Below are positions 1 to 8,280 of a stretch of DNA of 64,000 nt, piece by piece. Origin of the DNA: Herbaspirillum sp. ST 5-3. GTDB taxonomy: Bacteria > Pseudomonadota > Gammaproteobacteria > Burkholderiales > Burkholderiaceae_D. The translations under genes were made by a program, and so were the position numbers. The notes under the pieces are model-generated. The model ran no database searches, was not told where the DNA came from, and worked only from the letters and a program-made list of their open reading frames with translations. The stretch is from contig NZ_STGI01000002.1 of NCBI RefSeq assembly GCF_004804275.1, positions 186,001 through 250,000 on the forward strand, read 5' to 3'. Position 1 is the stretch's first letter; every line of letters starts with the position of its first letter.

Positions 1-51
1 AGCCAGTGCCGGCCGATCATTTTTCTGACAACCTCGACTGCATACCTGCCT

Positions 52-1245
52 ATGTTATTACTTGATCCGATCGTACAAAATCTGGCCGAGCTTCAACGCA
101 TACGTCGTGACATACATGCCCATCCCGAGCTGTGTTACGAAGAGGAGCGAACGTCGAGGGTCGTCGTCGAGAAGCTGACTGAATGGGATATTCCGGTGAT
201 TACCGGCATGGCCGGGACCGGCGTCGTCGGCGTCATCAGGAACGGACAATCGTCGCGCGCGGTCGGCCTGCGCGCGGACATGGATGCATTGCCGATGCAG
301 GAGGCCAACGCATTTGCGCATGCATCGGTTCATCAGGGAAAGATGCATGCCTGCGGGCACGACGGGCACACCGCCATGCTGCTTGGCGCGGCGCAATATC
401 TTGCGCGGCATCGAAACTTCGACGGCACGGTTTATCTGATTTTTCAGCCCGCGGAGGAAGGCGGCGGCGGCGCAAAGCGCATGATGGATGATGGACTCTT
501 TCAGCAATGTCCGATGGAGGCCGTCTTCGGCATGCACAATCTTCCCGGCGCTCCGGTCGGAACCTTCGGTGTGAAGCACGGCCCGATGATGGCGTCGTCG
601 AATCAATTCCAACTGCGCATTCAGGGCAAAGGCGCGCACGCCGCACAATCGCACAAGGCGATTGACCCGATTACGGTGGCGGTGCAGATTGCGCACGCCT
701 GGCAGACGGTCATCACGCGCAACAAGGATCCGCTTCAGCCCGCGGTCATGTCGATTACCCAGATCAATGCGGGAAGCGCGTTCAATGTGATTCCCGATGA
801 AGCGAACCTGCGGGGTACCGTACGCACTTTCCATCCGGGTGTGCTGGACCTGATCGAACATCGGATGCGCGTGATTGCCGAGCATACGGCCGCCGCGTTT
901 GGCGCAACGGCGGAATTCAGCTTCGTGCGGAAGTATCCGTCGCTCATCAACCATGTGCAGGAGACCGAACTGGCGATCGAGGTCATGCGCTCGATCGTCG
1001 GCGAGGAAAGGGTCGACGTCAGGGATGAGCCGACGATGGGCTCCGAGGATTTCGCATTCATGCTTCAGGAAAAGCCCGGGTGTTACGTTTATATCGGCAA
1101 TGGAAACGGTGATAGCAGAGAGTCCGGCCATGGCGTAGGCCCCTGCGAGCTGCACAATCCGAGCTACGACTTCAATGATGCTCTGCTGCCGATCGGCGCC
1201 ACTTATTGGGTCAGGCTGGCGGAGAGATTTCTTGCTCAGGCCTGA
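52..1245 (+). CDS. M20 family amidohydrolase (hippurate / N-acyl-amino-acid hydrolase type)
   Basis: This 397-aa protein has the length and layout of M20D metal-dependent amidohydrolases, which cleave N-acyl amino acids such as hippurate or IAA conjugates in the cytoplasm. Visible motifs are the metal-binding CGHDGH at residues 101-106, the catalytic EEGGGG run near 135-140, and a GxHAA-type loop in the dimerisation domain near residue 200. The late GSEDF motif supplies another metal ligand. No signal peptide is seen. The ATG at 52 has only a weak ribosome binding site, so the start is less certain than the family. The true substrate cannot be read from sequence. Confidence 0.9.
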   Translation: MLLLDPIVQNLAELQRIRRDIHAHPELCYEEERTSRVVVEKLTEWDIPVITGMAGTGVVGVIRNGQSSRAVGLRADMDALPMQEANAFAHASVHQGKMHACGHDGHTAMLLGAAQYLARHRNFDGTVYLIFQPAEEGGGGAKRMMDDGLFQQCPMEAVFGMHNLPGAPVGTFGVKHGPMMASSNQFQLRIQGKGAHAAQSHKAIDPITVAVQIAHAWQTVITRNKDPLQPAVMSITQINAGSAFNVIPDEANLRGTVRTFHPGVLDLIEHRMRVIAEHTAAAFGATAEFSFVRKYPSLINHVQETELAIEVMRSIVGEERVDVRDEPTMGSEDFAFMLQEKPGCYVYIGNGNGDSRESGHGVGPCELHNPSYDFNDALLPIGATYWVRLAERFLAQA

Positions 1246-1604
1246 GGCCAACGGCCCGGCGCTCAAGCATCGCGCTGGCGCCGGCGCCCACCCTGTTTGA
1301 ATCGCCATGACGGGCAAGTCGCGCACTGCTAGCGCGACGTTTAACACCTTCATCAATTCCAGGCCGACGCCGAACAGGCGCGCCACTCGCGCCATCATCC
1401 TTTCTGAAGAAAGCCGAGTTCTTGCAGGCGTCGTTCGAGCGGGGCTTGAACACAGGCTATTCCTTCACGGCATGGCCAAAGGAAATTTATTCGTTTGCCT
1501 GCAATTGTGCCTGCCCCGATAGTTTCGGTGCGCGCCGCTCTCTCCGGGTGTAAAGGTCCGGCGGAGCGATTTCATTTTATGTACAACTTCAGGGAGACGA
1601 AAAC
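1246..1604. other. Intergenic region upstream of the porin, no clear gene
   Basis: About 360 bases separate the amidohydrolase from the porin. I see no convincing gene. The end of the stretch (about 1400-1552, plus strand) reads as plausible protein up to a TAA, but has no start and no partner, so it may be a gene remnant or chance. The porin promoter presumably lies in the last 100 bases, but I could not pick out good -35 and -10 boxes. Confidence 0.4.
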
Positions 1605-2624
1605 TTGAAAAAAACAATTCTAGCGCTGGCCATGCTCGGCGCATTCGCCGGTGCAGCCAATGCGCAAAGCAGCGTGACGGTCTACGGGTCCATCGATGCC
1701 GGGCTGCGCAGCCTGACGAACACGAACGCTGCCGGCGACAGCACCTTGACGATGAATTCATCCGGAACATACCGAACCAACCGCCTCGGATTCAAGGGAG
1801 TGGAAGACCTCGGCGGCGGACTGAATGCGCACTTCAAGCTGGAAAGCGGTTTCAACAACGGCACCGGCGCGCTGGTGGGTGATCTGTTCGCACGTACCGC
1901 GATGGTCGGCATCGGCGGTGATTGGGGCACGCTGGATCTGGGCCGCCAGTATTCGGTCACCTTCATCACCAATGCCGGCTTCGAACCCTTCTTCAACAGC
2001 TTCTGGACAGGGATCAGTCTGGCAGTGCCGCAAGGCGGCGTCGTCCGTCTCAACAACGACATCCAGTACACCCGCAAATTCGGCCCCGCGACCATCCGCG
2101 CCGAATACGCGTTGGGAGAAGTGGCGGGCAGAACCAGAGCGGGCTCGACGATGGCGCTCGGCGCCGACTATGTTGCCGGGGCCTTCAACTTCGGCGCCAG
2201 CTACATGACCCGCAAGAACGCCGCCGATACCGCAGACCAGAAGAACTGGTCGGCCGGCGGTGCCTATACATCCGGGCCGCTGCGCATCGCCGTCGGCTAC
2301 GCCAAGGACGACCGTGATCCAGGCTTCTTGACAGCGAGCGCATTGACGATCAAGGACGTCTGGATTGGCGGCACTTACAAGGTGGCCCCGGCAATCATGC
2401 TCGGTGCGGCCCTGTACCGGAACTCCACCGACGCCGCCGGCGTCGATGGGCACAAGAATTTGCTGATCCTCAACGGGACGTACGCACTGTCCAAGCGGAC
2501 CAATTTCTACGCCGACGTCGACTTCAGCAGATACGGTGGCACGTACAACAACCCGGCGTTCCGTCAGCCCGCCGGACATGATCACCAGCGCGGCATCTCG
2601 GTGGGCATTGCACACGTGTTTTAA
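1605..2624 (+). CDS. Outer-membrane porin (Burkholderiales general porin family)
   Basis: The 339-aa protein starts with a classic signal peptide (charged KK, hydrophobic stretch, cleavage after ANA near residue 20) followed by QSSVTVYGSIDAGL, the standard opening of betaproteobacterial trimeric porins. The body alternates short beta-strand-like segments. The C-terminus ends in HVF, the terminal aromatic signal recognised by the BAM complex. It should form a 16-stranded diffusion channel. The start codon is TTG at 1605, chosen because AGGGAGA lies seven bases upstream and because it gives the full signal peptide. Confidence 0.93.
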   Translation: MKKTILALAMLGAFAGAANAQSSVTVYGSIDAGLRSLTNTNAAGDSTLTMNSSGTYRTNRLGFKGVEDLGGGLNAHFKLESGFNNGTGALVGDLFARTAMVGIGGDWGTLDLGRQYSVTFITNAGFEPFFNSFWTGISLAVPQGGVVRLNNDIQYTRKFGPATIRAEYALGEVAGRTRAGSTMALGADYVAGAFNFGASYMTRKNAADTADQKNWSAGGAYTSGPLRIAVGYAKDDRDPGFLTASALTIKDVWIGGTYKVAPAIMLGAALYRNSTDAAGVDGHKNLLILNGTYALSKRTNFYADVDFSRYGGTYNNPAFRQPAGHDHQRGISVGIAHVF

Positions 2625-3094
2625 GCAGTCGCCCATATCCGGCACCCAGCCGGGTTCCCGCGGCCTTGATGTTGTGAGGGGGTGTTCGTTTTGACACCGG
2701 GCCAGAGGCTGACGAGAACCAGTGAGGCCCAGTAACGGCGCGGGTTTCCAGGGTGTTTTGCCATCAAGGCCCGTTTTGCGCGAAGTGCAAAAAAATAGGC
2801 GATTCCTCGCCTTTTTTGCTCCGATTTTGGCACTGAAGCGCGCTTAGATTGGGCAGGAATAGCCTGGGGCCGGCGATAGGTATCATCGTTCCTGGCTTTG
2901 CACCTCATCCAACATGCCAACGAGCCGAGGCGAATCAAGGTGTTTCCGATGGGATGAGTAGCCACCTGATCCAACAGGCGTTTGAGATTCAGCGCAACAT
3001 CTTGCTTCTTCATAACGATGGTCAAAAATCGACCAGCGTATTTCCGCAAGGAAAATAGCGCATCCCACAAACATGGTAGGCGTTAATCAGACGC
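2625..3094. other. Left-end region of the prophage, no clear gene
   Basis: This 470-base stretch lies between the porin and the convergent repressor gene and should contain the porin terminator and the left transposon end. Short ORFs exist on both strands but none has a believable start plus family resemblance. One CGTTAA motif copy sits at 3081-3086. Confidence 0.5.
2789..2818. terminator. Bidirectional intrinsic terminator
   Basis: A GGCGA/TCGCC stem with a TTCC loop is flanked by an A-tract on the left and a six-T tract on the right, so it can stop transcription from both the porin side and the repressor side. Confidence 0.7.
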
Positions 3095-3526
3095 CTATCC
3101 CAGCGCTTTCAGTAACTGGTCGATCTCGTCCTGGTCCGCGCCTTTCGATATGTAGTTGTACAGGACCGCGATAATTGCACCTTCCCTGTCCGCTGGAATC
3201 TCGATCCCACGTTCGCGGGACCATTCCTTGAGCGTACGCACCACGAGCTGCATCAGCTCGGTATCCACCTTGGCCGTGCCCGCGACGATCGTGCCCACGA
3301 CTGGCGCCGCACTCTGGCGCGTGCCTTCGTCCGACTGCTCTTTCGGCAGGTATTTTTCGGGGATTTCGTAGAGACGACGCGTGCCACCTACACCTTTCTG
3401 TTCCTCGAAAGGCCACCCCTCACTAGCCGCCCTGGCAATGATCTTCCCTTTTGAAGTCGGCAGGCCAGGTAACTGCATCGCTGCAATTTCGGACGCCGAG
3501 TATCGATTTTTGTGCGGCACACTCAT
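3095..3526 (-). CDS. Mu c-type repressor
   Basis: The 143-aa protein is transcribed away from the early operon. Its N-terminal ~65 residues form a Mu-type DNA-binding domain (YSASEIAAMQLPGLPTSKGK and a downstream GVGGTRR motif). About 29 of 48 aligned positions match the N-terminus of the transposase encoded at 5124, as in Mu, where c and A compete for the same operators. The C-terminal part (about residues 85-143) is short and helical, possibly for oligomerisation. It should maintain lysogeny by binding the repeats at 3534-3685. No protease-like C-terminal domain is present. Confidence 0.85.
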   Translation of the reverse strand: MSVPHKNRYSASEIAAMQLPGLPTSKGKIIARAASEGWPFEEQKGVGGTRRLYEIPEKYLPKEQSDEGTRQSAAPVVGTIVAGTAKVDTELMQLVVRTLKEWSRERGIEIPADREGAIIAVLYNYISKGADQDEIDQLLKALG

Positions 3527-3533
3527 CCCCTTT

Positions 3534-3685
3534 TAAGCATTCCCATTTGGTCAATATTTCCAGCAATAGGAACACTCGCGTAAATAACAATGGAATCAAT
3601 CACTTAATTCACGCCATTTCTCGGGAGTGAAAGATTCAAAGTGTTCCGTGCGGAATTCTCTTGACGGAACACTTGGGAATGCTTA
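3534..3685. promoter_or_regulatory. Operator region between repressor and early operon
   Basis: Two sets of repeats are visible. TAAGCATTCCCA (3534-3545), just upstream of the repressor start, is perfectly inverted as TGGGAATGCTTA (3674-3685) over the early -10 region. AAGTGTTCCGT (3639-3649) is perfectly inverted as ACGGAACACTT (3664-3674) across the early -35, with a third GGAACACT half site at 3569-3576. These are the likely sites for repressor and/or the Ner-like protein. The dispersed CGTTAA motif is absent here. Confidence 0.75.
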
Positions 3686-3689
3686 GTAT
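3661..3689 (+). promoter_or_regulatory. Early promoter (Pe-like), sigma70 type
   Basis: TTGACG at 3661-3666 and TAGTAT at 3684-3689 are separated by 17 bases. Both boxes overlap the operator repeats, as expected for a repressor-controlled early promoter driving the Ner-like gene and the transposition genes. Confidence 0.75.
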
Positions 3690-3721
3690 TCCCTTCTGAA
3701 GTCACCAAAACGGAGTTATCC

Positions 3722-4039
3722 ATGAGCGTAGATAAATCTCAAAAAAAAGCCGCCCAAGCTGTTGATTGGCATCGGGCGGACGTTGTCGCGGCCCTTCACA
3801 AGAAAGGCTGGTCCCTGCGCGAGCTGTCCAGGCAAAGCGGCTTGAGCGATGGCACGCTGAAGTCGGCCCTGGATCGTCCCTATCCGAAAGCGGAGCGCAT
3901 CATCGCCGCCGCCCTCGGTCTCGATCCCCGCGCTATCTGGCCGAACCGTTACGCAAAGCGTGATTTTACGCCGGTTTTAACGCCGCCCTCCCACTCTTCG
4001 CCCCGCCATCAGTCCGAACACGCGGCTGCCATGGCTTGA
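3722..4039 (+). CDS. Ner/Nlp-like DNA-binding regulator
   Basis: The 105-aa protein resembles Mu Ner and the Nlp/SfsB family. WHRADVVAALHKKGWSLREL is the first helix, followed by an HTH (SGLSDGTLKSAL) and the family hallmark near ALGLDPRAIWPNRY at about residues 65-80. Ner proteins bind between the divergent promoters and damp both repressor and early transcription. It is the first gene after the early promoter, the position Ner occupies in Mu. The C-terminal 20 residues are extra and of no obvious function. Confidence 0.88.
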   Translation: MSVDKSQKKAAQAVDWHRADVVAALHKKGWSLRELSRQSGLSDGTLKSALDRPYPKAERIIAAALGLDPRAIWPNRYAKRDFTPVLTPPSHSSPRHQSEHAAAMA

Positions 4040-4094
4040 ATCTTAGTCACGACCGAATCAGTGCGCTACCACGGCGATTCCCGGAGACACAGAA

Positions 4095-4580
4095 ATGACA
4101 ATGCGAAATAGGCGATGGAAGTCAGTCAGGCCGGCAAGCCTGTCCGAGGCAATGGAGCTGTGTGTGGAGTTTGCCACCGAGCACCGGCGCCCGATCAAGG
4201 TGCTGGCCGACCTGATGGGTGTCGAGCCCAAGACGCTCTACCGCTGGCTGTCCGACACGTCCATGCCGCTCAACAAGATCCGTCAGTTCGAGCACTTCTG
4301 CGGCGCATCCTTCATCAGCGAATACCTGTGCCTGGCGCACGGCGACAAGGTGGTCATCAGCATCCCGCTCGGCAAAAAGGCCGACGTGACCGACCTGGCC
4401 GAGGTCCAGTGCAGCTTCGGGCAGGCCATCGCACTGCTTGCCCGCTTTTACCAGAACGGCGAGGCGCTGGACGAGACTGTCAGCGCCCTGACCACCACGC
4501 TCACCCAGCTGGCGTACCAGCGCAGCAATGTCATCAAGGCCGCAGAGCCTGAACTTGGTCTTTTTAACGACTCACATTGA
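4095..4580 (+). CDS. Early phage regulator-like protein, HTH-like N-terminus
   Basis: The 161-aa protein has a helical N-terminal half with an HTH-like segment (IKVLADLMGVEPKTLYRWLS, about residues 35-54), suggesting DNA binding. The C-terminal half (about 85-150) is helical and hydrophobic and could mediate oligomerisation. It sits between ner and the transposase gene, where Mu-like phages carry variable early genes. ATG 4095 follows a GGAG at suitable distance; ATG 4101 is an alternative. No named family was recognised. Confidence 0.75.
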   Translation: MTMRNRRWKSVRPASLSEAMELCVEFATEHRRPIKVLADLMGVEPKTLYRWLSDTSMPLNKIRQFEHFCGASFISEYLCLAHGDKVVISIPLGKKADVTDLAEVQCSFGQAIALLARFYQNGEALDETVSALTTTLTQLAYQRSNVIKAAEPELGLFNDSH

Positions 4581-4589
4581 AGGGCAGGC

Positions 4590-4778
4590 ATGTTCCAGCA
4601 TTCAAGACAGAACGCGAATGACCTGCGCACACTGAGAGCAGTGCTCAGTGCGGCCTTACAAGATGGGGATGACTTCGTTGAATTTCGTGCGCGATTACAA
4701 ACAGCGCTTGTCTCCAAGACGGGAGATTCGAAGGAACCCGCCATGTTTTCTCAACAAACGGACCGTTCGGATGCATAA
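4590..4778 (+). CDS. Small early ORF (62 aa), uncertain
   Basis: The ORF follows the preceding gene by nine bases with AGGGCAGG near its ATG. It has a helical core (TLRAVLSAALQDGDDFVEFR) and a polar tail. It overlaps the opposite-strand gene at 4645-5025, and probably only one of the two is a main product. No family was recognised. Confidence 0.4.
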   Translation: MFQHSRQNANDLRTLRAVLSAALQDGDDFVEFRARLQTALVSKTGDSKEPAMFSQQTDRSDA

Positions 4779-5025
4779 GCTTTGCCAAGAAATCAAGCAT
4801 CAGCGAGTTGACGACTCGTCTTACCGGTGGGGTGGCATGTCCCCATCCATCAATCTCAGGATTCGTTGCGAGGCTGATCAAGAACAGTGCGGAATCCATT
4901 TCGGAATCTGCATCAGCAGGCGTCATAACTCCACCGCTATTGATCCATGCCTTCTTCATCAACAGTTCATACAACGCCCCTGCAGCTTTATCGCAGTTGA
5001 TTTCTTCGAACGCGTCTTTGTCCAT
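4645..5025 (-). CDS. Antisense gene in the early region, unknown function (126 aa)
   Basis: This reading frame runs against the early operon, just upstream of the transposase gene. The start at 5025 was chosen because AGGACA lies about eight bases upstream; a longer frame to 5109 exists but has no ribosome site. The protein looks globular, with mixed acidic and hydrophobic helices and two Trp-containing segments near the C-terminus, no signal peptide and no membrane span. Position and orientation suit a lysogenically expressed accessory gene (moron), but that is inference. No family was recognised. Confidence 0.5.
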   Translation of the reverse strand: MDKDAFEEINCDKAAGALYELLMKKAWINSGGVMTPADADSEMDSALFLISLATNPEIDGWGHATPPVRRVVNSLMLDFLAKLMHPNGPFVEKTWRVPSNLPSWRQALFVIAHEIQRSHPHLVRPH

Positions 5026-5123
5026 GAGGAGTGTCCTGTGAAAGTGAATGACATGCAGTTTGAGAGCCTGCCAGGTCATTTTACCGAAGCGGGGCACGCC
5101 CTCACCCAATCCGGAGGCTTGGC

Positions 5124-7481
5124 ATGAGCCAGGTAACCGTTAAAACCTACTACAGCGCGGCAGAACTGGCTGCCATGCGGCTGCCGATGCTGCCGACCAG
5201 TAAAGGCAAGGTGCTGGCCAAGGCCGAACGCGAAGCGTGGCCAAGCACTGAAGTTACGGGCATCGGCGGAAAGCGCCGCGAATACGCTCCACCGGCACCT
5301 GTCATGGTGGCCATCAAAGAATTTGTCGTTAAACGCCTACTTACAGGAGGGATGCATGAGAGTGAAGCTGTTATCGAAGGTGCTCATTGCCAAAACCCGC
5401 GCGCACATGCTGCGCAAGGGATACATGGTGAGAACGGAAAAAGGGCGCTCTCGCACGCCGAAATCGGTACGGGGACAGAAGATGGCCGCCAAAGTGGATG
5501 GCATGTCTCCTCTTTACCTGGCAATTCTCAACCGGCGCAGTCTGTTCAACACGGCATCACGCCTGCATCGCCGGGAAGGGTTCACGGGGCCGCTGAGCCT
5601 GTCAAGACTTCAATCGGTCAGGCGCGGGTACCTGCCGCTGCGCTGACTGACCGCCAGAGGCAGATCGCCGAGGCGCGCGCGGCCCTCCTGCGCGAGGTCG
5701 AGCGCATCGCCCAGGTCGTCGGCCGTGAGAAGGCGATCACCAAGGTCGTCATCATGGCGCAGGACGGCACGCTGCCCGAGCACCTGGCGCGCCTGGTTCC
5801 CGTAGCCAATGCGCGGTCCGGCACGGACGGCAAGCGCACGCTGACCCGGCGCACACTCTACCGCTGGTTTAACGCCTACCGGCCGGGCGACGTCCGCGCA
5901 GTCAATGCGCTGGCCCCAAAAGATCAACAGACGGCGGTTCGGATTCCCGCCTGGGCCCCCGACCTGCTTGCGTACTTTCAGGTGCCGCAAAACGTCTCAC
6001 TGGCCTGGGCGGTGGAGCAGATCGCCGGCAAGCATGGCATCGACCAGGACAAGCTGTACCACCGCGCGCGCCGCTTCCTGGACAAGATGGGCAACGTCGA
6101 GCGGCATGCCGGACGCATGGGCGCGCGGGAAATCAAGAACATCAAGCCGTTCGTGCGGCGCGACAGCGGCATGCTGTGGCCGGGCGAGGTGTACACGGCG
6201 GACGGCCATTCCTTCGATGCCGAAGTGGCGCATCCGGCGCACGGCAAGCCGTTCCGTCCCGAGATCACCACCGTGATCGATGTCGGCACGCGGCGCGCGG
6301 TCGGCTGGAGCGTGGACCTGGCAGAAAGCGGGCTGGCGGTACTGGACGCGCTGCGCCATGCATGCGAGGTCGGCGGCATTCCGACCACGTTCTATGTGGA
6401 CAACGGTTCCGGTTACAAGAATGCATTGATGAGCGCGCCTGGCGTTGGCATGGAAAGTCGGCTCCGCTTCACCATGACGCACAGCATTGCCTACAACTCG
6501 CAGGCGCGCGGCGTCATCGAGCGCGCCCATCAGACGATGTGGGTGCGGGCGGCCAAGGAATTGCCGACCTATATTGGCGCACCGATGGATGCGCAGGCCA
6601 AGCAGAAGATCCACAAGCTGACCCGCCGTGATATCGCGCTGGCCGGTCGCAGCAAGTACCTGATGCCGTTTAACGCTTTCGTTGCCTTCTGCGAAAGCAA
6701 GGTCGATGCGTACAACAACCGGCCGCATCGCAGCCTGCCGATGATGTTTGACCCGGCACTTGGCAAGAAGCGGCATATGTCGCCGAACGAGGCGTGGGCA
6801 CAGGGCGTTAAAGACGGCGCGCAGTTGGCTGTCGTCACGCAGGAAGAGGCACGCGAACTGTTCCGTCCCCAGCGTGAAGCGAAGGTTCTGCGTGGTGAAA
6901 TCCGCCTGTTCAACAACCTGTATTTCGCACATGAGCTGACCGAATACCACGGCGACGTGGTGCGCGTGGCCTATGACATCCACAACGGCGACATGGTGTG
7001 GGTGTACGACCAGCAGGGGCGCTTCATTTGCGAAGCCGGCTTCGAAGCCAACAAGCGCGCCTACTTCCCCGAGTCGTACCTCGACCGGAACGAACGCAAG
7101 CGCATCGAGGGCCAGCTACAGCGGATCGATCGCAAGCGGGAAGACGTCGTGCTCGCCGCGCAGAGAGGTGAGAAGTACATCAAGGCGCTGGAGGACAACC
7201 CCAGTCCAACTCTGGAGTTGATGGGCGCGCTGACCGCCATTGAGGAGGTTGTGCCGGCTGAGCCGATCATACCGGCCTCCAACGGGCGCCCGATCTTCAT
7301 GCTGGAGTCCGACCGCTACGAGTGGCTGATGCAGCACCGTGATGCATGGACCGACGGCGACCGGCAGTTTTTAACGCAGTTTGTTTCCGGCGATATCTAT
7401 GAAGGGCTGCGCGAGCGGTTTGAGGCGCTGGGCCTGGCCTGGAGCGGGTTCGACGGGAATGTTTTGAAGGTGGCTGTCTGA
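5124..7481 (+). CDS. Mu-type DDE transposase (MuA-like)
   Basis: The 785-aa protein joins prophage ends to target DNA during integration and replicative transposition. Residues 1-65 form the Mu DNA-binding domain shared with the repressor. Residues 72-170 are a low-complexity linker. Residues 174-350 carry the end-binding helical domains, including a wHTH near 240-340. The RNase H-like core shows the DDE triad at about D360 (YTADGH), D426 (YVDNGSG) and E465 (GVIERAHQ). The C-terminal part (about 580-785) contains a beta-barrel-like segment and a tail that should contact the MuB-like ATPase. GGAGG precedes the ATG. The linker overlaps an alternative ORF. Confidence 0.93.
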   Translation: MSQVTVKTYYSAAELAAMRLPMLPTSKGKVLAKAEREAWPSTEVTGIGGKRREYAPPAPVMVAIKEFVVKRLLTGGMHESEAVIEGAHCQNPRAHAAQGIHGENGKRALSHAEIGTGTEDGRQSGWHVSSLPGNSQPAQSVQHGITPASPGRVHGAAEPVKTSIGQARVPAAALTDRQRQIAEARAALLREVERIAQVVGREKAITKVVIMAQDGTLPEHLARLVPVANARSGTDGKRTLTRRTLYRWFNAYRPGDVRAVNALAPKDQQTAVRIPAWAPDLLAYFQVPQNVSLAWAVEQIAGKHGIDQDKLYHRARRFLDKMGNVERHAGRMGAREIKNIKPFVRRDSGMLWPGEVYTADGHSFDAEVAHPAHGKPFRPEITTVIDVGTRRAVGWSVDLAESGLAVLDALRHACEVGGIPTTFYVDNGSGYKNALMSAPGVGMESRLRFTMTHSIAYNSQARGVIERAHQTMWVRAAKELPTYIGAPMDAQAKQKIHKLTRRDIALAGRSKYLMPFNAFVAFCESKVDAYNNRPHRSLPMMFDPALGKKRHMSPNEAWAQGVKDGAQLAVVTQEEARELFRPQREAKVLRGEIRLFNNLYFAHELTEYHGDVVRVAYDIHNGDMVWVYDQQGRFICEAGFEANKRAYFPESYLDRNERKRIEGQLQRIDRKREDVVLAAQRGEKYIKALEDNPSPTLELMGALTAIEEVVPAEPIIPASNGRPIFMLESDRYEWLMQHRDAWTDGDRQFLTQFVSGDIYEGLRERFEALGLAWSGFDGNVLKVAV
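5356..5646 (+). CDS. Possible overprinted ORF inside the transposase gene (96 aa, basic)
   Basis: An out-of-frame ORF begins at ATG 5356 with AGGAGG at 5345-5350, the best ribosome site in the neighbourhood. It covers the transposase linker. The product is very basic (many Lys and Arg), with no Cys and no membrane span. Over this stretch third-position GC is clearly higher in the ORF's frame than in the transposase frame, whereas the rest of the transposase gene has very high third-position GC. That suggests real coding constraint on this frame. No homologue was recognised. Confidence 0.45.
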   Translation: MRVKLLSKVLIAKTRAHMLRKGYMVRTEKGRSRTPKSVRGQKMAAKVDGMSPLYLAILNRRSLFNTASRLHRREGFTGPLSLSRLQSVRRGYLPLR

Positions 7482-7545
7482 CGCGGGCACGCCAGACAGC
7501 CGATTGATGAAGTCGCAGTAGCAACCACAACTTGGGAGAGTATAA

Positions 7546-8280
7546 GTGAAAAAGGGATTTGTCCAAAACAGCAATTACGCGCGCTTCCTGCAGGCCGTCA
7601 AGGCGGTCGAGCTGCGTGGCGCGCGCGAGGCGTCGCTGATGCTGGTGACCGGCCCGGCCGGCCTCGGCAAGAGCGAGACGGTGGACCGCTTTGCGGTCGA
7701 CACCAACGCCGTCTACCTGCGCGCCAAGGAAACCTGGACCAAGCGCGGCCTGCTGGTCGAGATGGCGGACACGCTGCGCATCCAGACCAACACCACGAAC
7801 CACGACATGCAGGCGCGCATCATCGGCGCGGTCGGCGCGCGCCAGACGCCTATCATCATCGACGAGGCCGAATTCACCGTGCGTTCGAGCGCCAGCATCT
7901 TGGAATGTGTGCGCGACATCAGCGATCTGACGGAAACGCTGGTGGTGCTGGTCGGCATGGAAACCATGGAAACGCGCATTGCCCGCTATCCGCAGATTTC
8001 CAGCCGTATCGCCCAGGTGGTGCACTTCCAAGCCCTGACCGAACAGGATGTGCAGTTGGCGTGCAAGCAGTTGGCAGAAGTCGACATCGACGCCGACCTT
8101 GTACGCGAGCTGCACCGTCAGAGCGAAGGAAAGATGCGCCTGGTGATGAACGGCATTGCGACCATCGAGCGCGTGGCCAAGGCCAACAGCCTGGTGCGGG
8201 CGGCGGCGGATGCCTTCAAGGGGCTGGAGCTGTGCATCGAGTGGCAGGCGCGCCGGCCGCGCGCGGGAGCGACGCGATGA
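7546..8280 (+). CDS. AAA ATPase, MuB-like transposition target protein
   Basis: The 244-aa protein carries a Walker A motif GPAGLGKS at residues 36-43 and Walker B PIIIDEAE at about 102-108. Lid helices follow, rich in Arg and including SSRIAQVVHF as a sensor-like region. MuB-type ATPases coat target DNA, recruit the transposase and provide target immunity. Like B3-type versions it is shorter than Mu B (312 aa) and lacks a clear N-terminal HTH. The GTG/ATG region at 7546 follows GGGAGAG. The stop overlaps the next start by ATGA, indicating coupled translation. Confidence 0.88.
   Translation: MKKGFVQNSNYARFLQAVKAVELRGAREASLMLVTGPAGLGKSETVDRFAVDTNAVYLRAKETWTKRGLLVEMADTLRIQTNTTNHDMQARIIGAVGARQTPIIIDEAEFTVRSSASILECVRDISDLTETLVVLVGMETMETRIARYPQISSRIAQVVHFQALTEQDVQLACKQLAEVDIDADLVRELHRQSEGKMRLVMNGIATIERVAKANSLVRAAADAFKGLELCIEWQARRPRAGATR

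Noticed and set aside
2621-3070. 149-codon minus-strand ORF left of the repressor
   Set aside because: No ribosome site or family resemblance, and it spans the terminator at 2789-2818.
3534-3685. Idea that the CGTTAA motif is simply the repressor operator
   Set aside because: The operator region between repressor and early promoter contains other repeats and no CGTTAA copy, so the c-type repressor is not the obvious reader of the motif.
4648-5127. Plus-strand ORF opposite the antisense gene
   Set aside because: Its protein is Cys- and Arg-rich with poor composition, while the minus-strand frame looks protein-like and has a ribosome site.
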